A stretch of 64,000 nucleotides of DNA from NCBI GenBank assembly GCA_964610045.1, contig CAZSUN010000006.1, positions 1-64,000 on the forward strand, given 5' to 3'. The notes below the pieces were generated by a model. That model was not told where the DNA came from, did not search any database, and saw only the letters and a list, made by a program, of their open reading frames with translations. The DNA is from JACCYX01 sp964610045. Lineage in GTDB: Bacteria > Chloroflexota > Chloroflexia > Thermomicrobiales > UBA6265. Below, one piece after another: positions 41,713-49,206 of the stretch (position 1 is its first letter; every line of letters begins with the position of its first letter). A program made the position numbers and the translations under genes.

Positions 41713-44700
41713 TCAGGATTGGGTACGGGCGATCGCGACTTCCAGGGTCGAGGTCCCGACCTTGAGACGGGCATAGCCTTCGGCTTCCGAGAGTTCGCCA
41801 TCGCGCTGGAGCGACGACGCGAGCACTTCGCGCCCGATCTCATCCCGATGGGCGTCAATAGCTGCGGCCACTTCGTTGTTTTCTGCCTGCCAACGCACGT
41901 CAATCGTGTCTTCAATCTGCAATTCCAGTTGCTTGCGGGCATCCTGGATCGCGCGAATCACGTCTCGGGCGACACCTTCCAGCACCAATTCCGGCGTCAG
42001 CGTGGTATCCAGCACCACGGTCGCCTCCGGGCTCTGTGCGGCGGCGTACCCTTCACGCTTGCGAAGATTGACAATCACCTCGGCCGGCATCAACTCGATC
42101 GTTTCGCCATCCGCGAGCGTCAACGCAACGTTTCTGCCGCCCTCGACCGTAGCGGCCACGTCGCCTGCGGATTCCTTTGATAGCGCCGCGCGGATCCCGC
42201 CCAGACGCTTCCCGTATTTCGGTCCAAGGACTGGCAGGTTCGGCAGGATCTCGTAGGAAACGATCTCGCCGGGCTCATCGAGCGCTCGAACATCCTTGAC
42301 GTTGAGTTCGTCGAGAATCTGTTCCTTGAGCCGGACGACCGCCCTGGCTCCCGCTGGATTGCGGGTGTGGACGAGGATGGCCGGAAGCGGTTGCCGCACC
42401 TTGATATTGGCTTCGGCCCGGGCCGATCGGCCGAGCCTGACGACCTCCAGTACGGCTGCCATGTCCTCCGACAGGGCACTGTCGATGGCTGCTTCACTGG
42501 CCATGGGGAAGTCTGTCAGATGTACCGACTGGACGGCATCGGTATCCATTGATCGCACGAGGTTTTGGTACATCTCCTCGCTGATGAATGGCAGGATCGG
42601 CGCGAGCAGGCGCGCGACGATGACGAGCGCCTCGTGGAGCGTTTCGTAGGCGGCTGCCTTGTCGATATCGCTCTCCGGCTTCCAGAATCGGCGCCGGTTC
42701 CGACGGATGTACCAGTTCGACAGTTCCTCGATCACGAAGTGCTCGATCGCCCGCGCTCCAGTGGCGATGTCGTACGCGTCGAACGAGTCGCGAACGGCCT
42801 GCACGAGCTCGTTGGCACGGGAAATGATCCAGCGGTCGAGCAGGGTCCGGTCGGCAAGCGGCGTCGGCGTAGCCGGCGGTACCCAGCCGTCGATCCGGGC
42901 ATAGGTCACGAAGAACGAGTAGGAGTTCCAGAGTGGCAGGATGAACCGCCGTCGCACCTCGTCCGTGACGTTGTAGCCGAACCCGAGGTTGTTGGTTGGT
43001 GTCACTGTGGCGAACAGCCAGCGCATGGTGTCGACCCCAATGACCTCGGCGGCATCGTCGAACCAGATGGCATTGCCCTTGCTCTTGTGCATCTCCTCGC
43101 CCTTTTCGTCGCGCATCAGGGCGTAGGTGAAGACATGCCGGAAGGGCGCTTCGCCAGTGAGGGCAACGCTTTCGGCGATGAGCGAGTAGAACCAGTTCCG
43201 GAACTGCCCGGGAAAGCTCTCGCTGATCATGTCCGCGGGATACCACTCGCGCCAATACTCGCGGTCATGCCGGAATTGCAGGGTCGAGAGCGCGACGATC
43301 CCGGCGTCGAGCCAGACGTTGCCAACGTCAGCGATCCGCTTGACGGGCTTGCCGCAACCGGAACAGGCGATCTCGACGTGGTCGATCCAGGGCCGGTGCG
43401 GTGTGTGTCCCTCGTATTCATCCCAGCCGCGTACTGCCCGCTCCTTCAGCTCGGTCTCGGAACCGATCACCTCGAAGGCGCCGCACTCCTCACAGTCGTA
43501 TATAGGGAGGGCAAGGCCCCAATACCGCTTCTTGGAAATCATCCAGTCCTGCATGTTCAGGAGCCAGTCGAGCTCCCGCTCCATGCCGAAGGATGGGTAC
43601 CAGTTCGTCGCCTTCGTCGCCTCCATCAAGAGCGGGCGCAACTGATCCATGTCGATAAACCACTCATCGACAAGGCGGAAGACGAGATCGGTGCCACATC
43701 GCCAGCAGACCGGGTACCGGTGGCTGTACATCTCCGAACGGTAGAGGAGACCCTTCTCCTTCAGGTTCGCCTCAATGTCCTTCGCGACATCGTGAGCGTA
43801 CCGCTCGGAGAGCCAGTCGTACCCATCGAGATAGATGCCCGATTCGTTGATGGGCGCGATGACCTGCAAGTCTTCGGCCTTGGAGAGGGCAAAGTCCTCC
43901 TTGCCGCATCCAGGGGCGATGTGAACGATACCGGTACCTTCCTCGGCCCCGACATCGCCCCAGGCGATCACCCGGTGCTGGACCCCCTCGGCGGCCGGAA
44001 GCTCGTCGAAGGGTCCGGTATATCGGCGGCCGACGAGATCGGCCCCCTTGAGTTCCGCCACGATTTCGTGTTCACCGCGAATCGCGTTGCTGACGGCATC
44101 CTTTGCAAGGTAGAAAAGCTCGTCGCCTTGCTGAAGCTTGACGTAATCTATATCCGGATTGACCGCGGCCGCGACATTGGCCGGCAATGTCCACGGCGTG
44201 GTGGTCCACACCATCAGCGACGCGTCCTCATCCAGCAACGGGAAGGTGGCGAAGAGGGAGAGATGCGTCCGTGTCTGATAGCCCTCGGTGACGATTTCCT
44301 GTTCCGAGATACCGGTGCCGCAACGCGGGCACCAGGGCATGACATCGACGCCCTTGTAGATCCAGCCGCGTTCGTGGCACGACTTGAGGAACATCCAGAT
44401 GGTGTAGTTGTTTTCCTCGGACATCGTGTAGTACGAGTTGTCCCAGTCCATCCAGTAGGCAAGCCGCTTCGACTGCTCGGTCTGGCGTTCCGAATAGGTC
44501 CAGACGCGCTGCTTGCAGTGCTCCACGAACTCGGCGATGCCGAACGATTCGATCTCCCGCTTGTTCTTCAGGCCGAGTTCCTTTTCGACCTCGACCTCAA
44601 CCCATAGACCCTGGCAGTCGAATCCGTTCTGGAATCGTTGTCGCTTCCCAAGCATCGCGTGGTACCGCTGGAAGACGTCCTTGTAGGTTCGTCCCCAGGC

Positions 44701-44898
44701 GTGATGCACGCCCATCGGATTGTTCGCGGTGATGGGTCCGTCGATGAACGAGAAGCGGGTATCCGACTCGTCGTTGCGGTGCAGGTACTGCTGCATAACG
44801 CGGTTGTCATTCCACCAGGCGATGCGCTCTCGCTCCTGGTGAGGAAAGTCAACCCTGTTCGGTACTTCCCGAAACGTCCGGGTCGCGGCTTGTGCCAT
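41713..44898 (-). CDS. ileS: Isoleucyl-tRNA synthetase with swapped HIGH motif (GVHH)
   Basis: The 1061-residue class I synthetase charges tRNA-Ile. It has the large CP1 editing insertion (WTTTPWTLPANVAAAVNP), KSKGN at about 605-609 as the KMSKS equivalent, and a C-terminal anticodon-binding region of the eukaryote-like (type 2) IleRS. Where ordinary enzymes have HIGH, this one reads GVHH (Gly63-Val-His-His66, in ANNPMGVHHAWG), first and third residues exchanged. This GXHH form has been described in some type 2 IleRS linked to very high mupirocin resistance. The ATG at 44898 has AGGAG; the frame's extension to 45102 lies in the leader. ychF follows. Confidence 0.95.
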   Translation of the reverse strand: MAQAATRTFREVPNRVDFPHQERERIAWWNDNRVMQQYLHRNDESDTRFSFIDGPITANNPMGVHHAWGRTYKDVFQRYHAMLGKRQRFQNGFDCQGLWVEVEVEKELGLKNKREIESFGIAEFVEHCKQRVWTYSERQTEQSKRLAYWMDWDNSYYTMSEENNYTIWMFLKSCHERGWIYKGVDVMPWCPRCGTGISEQEIVTEGYQTRTHLSLFATFPLLDEDASLMVWTTTPWTLPANVAAAVNPDIDYVKLQQGDELFYLAKDAVSNAIRGEHEIVAELKGADLVGRRYTGPFDELPAAEGVQHRVIAWGDVGAEEGTGIVHIAPGCGKEDFALSKAEDLQVIAPINESGIYLDGYDWLSERYAHDVAKDIEANLKEKGLLYRSEMYSHRYPVCWRCGTDLVFRLVDEWFIDMDQLRPLLMEATKATNWYPSFGMERELDWLLNMQDWMISKKRYWGLALPIYDCEECGAFEVIGSETELKERAVRGWDEYEGHTPHRPWIDHVEIACSGCGKPVKRIADVGNVWLDAGIVALSTLQFRHDREYWREWYPADMISESFPGQFRNWFYSLIAESVALTGEAPFRHVFTYALMRDEKGEEMHKSKGNAIWFDDAAEVIGVDTMRWLFATVTPTNNLGFGYNVTDEVRRRFILPLWNSYSFFVTYARIDGWVPPATPTPLADRTLLDRWIISRANELVQAVRDSFDAYDIATGARAIEHFVIEELSNWYIRRNRRRFWKPESDIDKAAAYETLHEALVIVARLLAPILPFISEEMYQNLVRSMDTDAVQSVHLTDFPMASEAAIDSALSEDMAAVLEVVRLGRSARAEANIKVRQPLPAILVHTRNPAGARAVVRLKEQILDELNVKDVRALDEPGEIVSYEILPNLPVLGPKYGKRLGGIRAALSKESAGDVAATVEGGRNVALTLADGETIELMPAEVIVNLRKREGYAAAQSPEATVVLDTTLTPELVLEGVARDVIRAIQDARKQLELQIEDTIDVRWQAENNEVAAAIDAHRDEIGREVLASSLQRDGELSEAEGYARLKVGTSTLEVAIARTQS

Positions 44899-44908
44899 GT
44901 CGTTTTCG

Positions 44909-44989
44909 CTCCTGACCCTGCCGGCGCAGGGTCGTACCTCGTGATGCAACAAAACGCCCATCCTGGCGAGGACGGGCCGAAGGGGATGG
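44909..44989 (-). promoter_or_regulatory. Structured ileS leader with terminator and SD-adjacent hairpin
   Basis: On the minus strand, GCCCGTCCT and AGGATGGGC (44977-44956) form a stem before TTTTGTT, an intrinsic terminator 58 bases before the ileS start. CCATCC at 44984-44989 could instead pair with GGATGG of the terminator's right arm, giving a mutually exclusive fold. A second perfect 8-bp hairpin (GACCCTGC/GCAGGGTC, 44933-44914) ends directly at the AGGAG site. No T-box core is visible. It could simply terminate the upstream PAP2 transcript, or attenuate ileS. Confidence 0.6.
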
Positions 44990-45136
44990 ACGGCGACCGT
45001 GAATGCCTGGTGGGAACCTGCCACGTGCTGATCGGATTCCAGACTGGAGTGCGCCTTCTGGCGATTTGGGCGGGCAGGATTCCTATCCGAGGATCGCGGC
45101 AATCCAGTCCCTGAATTGTACCAGCAGGCGTGGACG

Positions 45137-45883
45137 CTACCGGACCTGGCCGTGTCGCTTCGAAACCTTGACGCGAACGAACCGATAGACGTTGGTCAGG
45201 GCCAGCAGATAGGTCGTGCCCAGCATGTACGAAGCGCTCACATCGGTGAACCAGTGATGCCCCAGGTAGACGCGGCTTGGACCGACCAGCGAGATCAATG
45301 AAACCAGGAACCCAACGATCGTTCGCCGGATCGCCGTGGGCCGGATCCAGGTGTGGGCCAGGTAGGCGAGGAATCCATAGACCCCGATGTAGTTCAGCAC
45401 ATGCCCGCTCGGGAAGCTGCTTCCGCCGATATTGGCGGAGACGACGCGAATCGTGCTGTCAGCGCCGGTTGGTCGGGGTCGCCGCATGGCCCGCTTGACG
45501 CTGAACGAAATGACGCCAGTGCCCCAGGCCAACAGTTGGAAGAGGGCTTCGAGACGGAACCCCAGCATCCAGAGCGTTGCCGAGATAGCGGGAGGCAACA
45601 ACCGGCTTTGCGGCGGAAATCCCGGCCAGGACACGACGTGCATCAGGCGGTCGAAGACCGCGCTCTTCTGGCCCTGTACCTTGATCGTGATCGCGGCATC
45701 GACCGCCTGGCTTCGATTGCGCCTGACGAGGACGAAAAGGACCGAGAACACGGCGAGACAGACGGCTGCGATGCCGATCCCCGCCGCGCCCCGCGTTACC
45801 GCCAATCGATCCGGATTGAACGTCGCGGGATGTCGATCCCGATAGCTGCTCGATTTGACTTCCGTCCTTCGGATTACCGCCAT
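45137..45883 (-). CDS. PAP2-family membrane phosphatase
   Basis: The 248-residue protein has six predicted membrane segments and the three PAP2 phosphatase motifs: KRAMRRPRP, SSFPSGH and SRVYLGHHWFTDV, with the catalytic histidines in the last two. Such enzymes dephosphorylate phosphatidic acid, undecaprenyl pyrophosphate or related lipids at the outer membrane face. The N-terminal 30 residues are basic and polar. It is divergent from the DUF2085 gene and upstream of ileS on the same strand, separated by the terminator in the ileS leader. Confidence 0.9.
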   Translation of the reverse strand: MAVIRRTEVKSSSYRDRHPATFNPDRLAVTRGAAGIGIAAVCLAVFSVLFVLVRRNRSQAVDAAITIKVQGQKSAVFDRLMHVVSWPGFPPQSRLLPPAISATLWMLGFRLEALFQLLAWGTGVISFSVKRAMRRPRPTGADSTIRVVSANIGGSSFPSGHVLNYIGVYGFLAYLAHTWIRPTAIRRTIVGFLVSLISLVGPSRVYLGHHWFTDVSASYMLGTTYLLALTNVYRFVRVKVSKRHGQVR

Positions 45884-46026
45884 CGGCGCGATCTACCCCC
45901 AAGTGTTCCTCACGTCTCCATCCACGCCGGTGAGTGTACCCGGTCAGCGGTCGCCTGCGCGGTACACTTGCGGCAAGAAACGCCGCTGGAACGGTCGAGC
46001 GCTCCCAGCGGAAGCGAGGCAATCCG

Positions 46027-46854
46027 ATGCAGTATCCCCAAACTCGCGTGATGAGCGAATTGCCGAGACTCGCCTCCCGGTACTGGCTTTGGCCGCTGGT
46101 CGCGGGAGTCGGTGGCGTCGCGTTCTTCACCTCGCCCGGCGATTACGGCGCCACCGCAACCAGCCTGCTGCACGGTCTCTGCGCCCAGACCCCATCGCAC
46201 ACCCTGCAATTCGGCGGCCAACCCTTGCCGTTCGATTCCCGCATGACCGGAATCTATGGCGGATTCCTGGCCACCTTCGTCTGGCTCCTCTCGACCGGAA
46301 GGCTGCTGCGCTACGGCAATCCGCCCCGGTTGGTCGTCGCCATCCTTGGCTGCCTTGTTGGCCTGATGGCGATCGATGGATTCAATTCGCTGGTCACCGA
46401 CCTGGGTTTGTGGCATCCCTACAGCACATCGAATGCCACACGGGTGATCACCGGCTATGGCACCGGCATTGCGCTGGCGGTGGCGATTTCCTGGCTCCTC
46501 GCATCATCGCTCTGGCACGTGAGTGTGGGAACGCAGGGAGTGGGACGGATCCGGGACCTGACAGTACCGTTCGCGGCGCTGGCCGTGTACGGGGCACTCC
46601 TCTGGTCGCGCCCTGCCTGGCTCCACCTGCCTGTATCGATGACGCTGGTTGCGTCGGCGTGGATCGTGGTGACGTTGCTTTCGCTGGTGATCATCCTGCT
46701 GTCTTTCCGCCTCGACGCCACGATCCGGCGAGTCGACCAGCTCCACGTTCCGGTTGCGACTGCCTCTCTCATGGCGATCGTGGTGATGATGGCCCTGGCC
46801 GGCGTTCGGTTCTGGGTCGAACACCGATTCGGGATTTCGAACGCGATGATGTAG
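46027..46854 (+). CDS. DUF2085 membrane protein
   Basis: The 275-residue membrane protein has about seven hydrophobic segments. The DUF2085 signature appears near the N-terminus as LLHGLCAQTPSHTLQFGGQPLPFDSRMTGIYGGFLATFVW, with the single cysteine, the R-M/G-x-Y pattern and the glycine-rich helix. The middle FNSLVTDLGLWHPYSTSNATRVITGYGTGIAL matches the second conserved block. GAGG precedes ATG 46027; the frame's upstream extension lacks support. Function of the family is unknown. It is divergent from PAP2. Confidence 0.75.
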   Translation: MQYPQTRVMSELPRLASRYWLWPLVAGVGGVAFFTSPGDYGATATSLLHGLCAQTPSHTLQFGGQPLPFDSRMTGIYGGFLATFVWLLSTGRLLRYGNPPRLVVAILGCLVGLMAIDGFNSLVTDLGLWHPYSTSNATRVITGYGTGIALAVAISWLLASSLWHVSVGTQGVGRIRDLTVPFAALAVYGALLWSRPAWLHLPVSMTLVASAWIVVTLLSLVIILLSFRLDATIRRVDQLHVPVATASLMAIVVMMALAGVRFWVEHRFGISNAMM

Positions 46855-46985
46855 TGCCCAGGTCCGCGCTCCGGGGAAGCCGAAGGCACCCGCTGTGCTA
46901 GACTTTCGGTCATGCGGAACCCCGCCAAACCGGCTGCACCCGGGTCACCAAACCGGGGCCTTGCGTCAACACACCCAGGTACAAC

Positions 46986-47738
46986 ATGAAGATCGTTCGT
47001 CACGATGCCTACATCGCGAAGCGCAAGCGTAACGCCAAGCTTATGGCCGCCATCGGCTTCCTCCTGCTGATCGGCACGCTCTTCCTGGCGCTCAATCCGT
47101 CGCTCATCCTGCCATCCTATCTCGCCATGCTGGGCGGGTTCATTATCTTCAACCTCGGGATGCAACAGGTTGGCAAGTGGAGCCGGAATCCCCGGAACGA
47201 CCAGGTGCTGGACTACCGGCTGAAGCCGCTCCCCGACAGGTACACCATCGTTCACTACGCCGATGCCGGTGGAAAACGGGTCGATCACATCCTCGTCCAC
47301 CCCGGCGGTGCGGCGGTGCTCGTCGCACGCGAGATCGACGGCACCATCGAACGGAAGAAGGGCAAGTGGCGGAAGAGGAGCGGCGGTCTGCGCCGGTTCC
47401 TGTCGTTCAGCGGCCCGCAATTGGGCGACCCGGACATGGACGCCGCGAATGGTGTCAAGGTGGTCGAACAGTTCCTGGCCAACAACCAGCTCGAAGTCGA
47501 CGTGACCGGTGCGATCGTGTTCGTCCATCCAGGAGCCGAGCTGGACATCGAGGAACCCGAGTACCCGGTTCTCCACGCGGACGAACTGATGCAATACGCC
47601 AATCACCTCCCGGTGGACGCGAGTTTTGGTCCCAAGGAACGCGACCAACTCGTGAGTCTCCTGCGAGGTTCGGAAGTCGCTGCCGCGCCGCCCGCCTCAG
47701 GCACCCGTCGTCGACCGGTGAAGCGGCGTGCTGCCTGA
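46986..47738 (+). CDS. Membrane-anchored NERD-like protein
   Basis: The 250-residue protein has a basic N-terminus, two membrane segments (AAIGFLLLIGTLFLALNPSLILPSYLAMLGGFIIFNLGM, about 20-58) and a cytoplasmic domain resembling the NERD nuclease-related fold: LPDRYTIVHYADAGGKRVDHILVHPGGAAVLVAREIDGTIERKKGKWRKR, then VKVVEQFLANNQLEVDVTGAIVFVHPGAEL. A conserved nuclease triad is not clear, so activity is doubtful. The C-terminal tail is basic. Its end overlaps the holB-like gene by 11 bases. Confidence 0.65.
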   Translation: MKIVRHDAYIAKRKRNAKLMAAIGFLLLIGTLFLALNPSLILPSYLAMLGGFIIFNLGMQQVGKWSRNPRNDQVLDYRLKPLPDRYTIVHYADAGGKRVDHILVHPGGAAVLVAREIDGTIERKKGKWRKRSGGLRRFLSFSGPQLGDPDMDAANGVKVVEQFLANNQLEVDVTGAIVFVHPGAELDIEEPEYPVLHADELMQYANHLPVDASFGPKERDQLVSLLRGSEVAAAPPASGTRRRPVKRRAA

Positions 47739-48777
47739 CCGCGCAGCTGCGGAGTCAACCAGCAGCTGGCAAGTGTGGGGGCAGCCCAACGCGGTGCGCG
47801 ACCTCCATCAGGCAATCGCGGCCTCACCCTCCCATGCATACATGCTGGTTGGACCCAGGAAATCCGGGCGACGGACGGCAGCGCTGGGTTTCGCGGCGGC
47901 ACTATGCTGCCAGCAGCCCCGTGCCAGCGGCGACGCCTGCGGTAACTGCGGCGTTTGCCGCCGGATCGCCCGTGGCACCTTTCCCGATGTCACCGTGGTG
48001 GATCTTGCGATCCAGTCCTCACGTGAAAAGGACAAAACCCGGGGCCAGTCCTTGAACATATCGACGGTACGGGAGGTCGGCGCTGCCGTTGCCTACCGGC
48101 CAACCGAGGCTCCCTGGCGGATCTACATCGTCGACGACGCCGAGACCATGCAGGAAACCGCACAGGAAGCCTTCCTCAAGACCCTTGAGGAACCGCCCCC
48201 CTATGCCATCATCATGCTGTTGACGACCGACGCCGACCGGCTCCTCGACACAATCCGCAGCCGGTGTACCGAGATCCGTTTCGGCCGTTCGCCGGACGAT
48301 GCCATCGAATCGGCGCTGCGGGCAAACGGCATACTTCCCACGCTGATCGAACGGATCGTTCCCCACGCCAACGGATCGGTTGGCTGGGCGATGGATGCCG
48401 CTCGCGATCCGGGCCTCGTGGACGAGCGGGCGACCCAGCGTGAGAGCGCCGTGGGGTTGGTCGCGGCGGCGCCGTATGACCGGATGATCGCGGCCATTCA
48501 CCTGGCGGATTCGTGGTCCGGCGACCGGGCGATGGTCAATGCCCGGCTCGACTCGCTCCTTTCAGTCTGGCGAGGACTGTTGCTCCATCGTTTCGGACTC
48601 GCATCCGGCATCACGCAACTCGCAGGAGTCGAGCGGCTGGACGTAGCTCAAATCACGGGCGCCATTGCGTCGGTCGATCAGTGCCGGCAAAGCCTCGAAG
48701 CCAATGTCCGGCCTCGACTCGCCCTGGAGTCGATGGTCGCAGCCTGGCCGCCTCTGTCACCCACCGCCAACATTTGA
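47728..48777 (+). CDS. holB: DNA polymerase III delta' subunit
   Basis: The 349-residue AAA+ clamp-loader subunit has a degenerate P-loop (YMLVGPRKSGRRTAAL) as is usual for delta', which does not hydrolyse ATP, and a zinc-binding segment CCQQPRASGDACGNCGVCRRI. It also has the Walker B-like WRIYIVDDAETMQETAQEAFLKTLEEPPPYAIIMLLT with SRC (IRSRCTEIRF). Starting at a GTG inside the end of the NERD-like gene implies coupling. It acts in loading the beta clamp during replication. Confidence 0.88.
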   Translation: MLPDRAAAESTSSWQVWGQPNAVRDLHQAIAASPSHAYMLVGPRKSGRRTAALGFAAALCCQQPRASGDACGNCGVCRRIARGTFPDVTVVDLAIQSSREKDKTRGQSLNISTVREVGAAVAYRPTEAPWRIYIVDDAETMQETAQEAFLKTLEEPPPYAIIMLLTTDADRLLDTIRSRCTEIRFGRSPDDAIESALRANGILPTLIERIVPHANGSVGWAMDAARDPGLVDERATQRESAVGLVAAAPYDRMIAAIHLADSWSGDRAMVNARLDSLLSVWRGLLLHRFGLASGITQLAGVERLDVAQITGAIASVDQCRQSLEANVRPRLALESMVAAWPPLSPTANI

Positions 48778-48803
48778 GACAGCCATTCCGGCAGGAGGTT
48801 TCC

Positions 48804-49109
48804 TTGGCGCTTTATCTCGTCATCCATACGCCTCGCGAGGGTTCAGCAGAGGAACTTCATCCGCCAACACGACTGGCCGAACTCGCCAGGATTCACTCGG
48901 CCGAAGGCATCTCGCCACGCTGGCTGAAGGCATGGTCACCAGATCTCCACGACGACCGGATCTTTTCCCTGTGGGAAGCCGCCACCGCCGAGGAGATTCG
49001 TACGGTGATTGCAGAGTTCGGGTTCCTCGACGACCTGGATGCCCACCCCATCAACGTTCGCGAGTGGGGACCGGCAGACGTGCTGGCTGTACAGTCCGGA
49101 GAGGCGTGA
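48804..49109 (+). CDS. DUF4242-like small protein
   Basis: The 101-residue protein starts at a TTG with a strong AGGAGG five bases upstream, 26 bases after holB. It reads LYLVIHTPREGSAEELHPPTRLAELARIHSAEG, then RWLKAWSPDLHDDRIFSLWEAATAEEIRTVIAEFGFLDDLDAHPINVREWGPADV. The beta-alpha-beta layout and the sequence W-x-A-x-S-x-x-x-x-x-I-F-S-L-W-E-A-x-x-A-E resemble DUF4242/SCO4226-like dimeric ferredoxin-fold proteins. Function unknown. Confidence 0.65.
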   Translation: MALYLVIHTPREGSAEELHPPTRLAELARIHSAEGISPRWLKAWSPDLHDDRIFSLWEAATAEEIRTVIAEFGFLDDLDAHPINVREWGPADVLAVQSGEA

Positions 49110-49206
49110 CGCGCCGGAGCATCGCGGATCGCCCGAACGTATGCGATGCTGGATACAGGAAACCCGGAACCGCCGGGCTCGGACGTTGATCGAGGAGGAC
49201 TCCCAC

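Noticed and set aside
42565..44607. Long open frame (680 codons) antisense to ileS
   Set aside because: Composition of an antisense shadow and no domain; ileS motifs are complete.
44899..45136. T-box riboswitch before ileS
   Set aside because: I looked for the GGTGGNACC antiterminator core and Stem I S-turn, as seen in the Asp and Trp leaders, and found neither.
47728..48777. Degenerate P-loop in the delta' subunit as an oddity
   Set aside because: Loss of the Walker A lysine is usual for delta' proteins, so it is not a finding.
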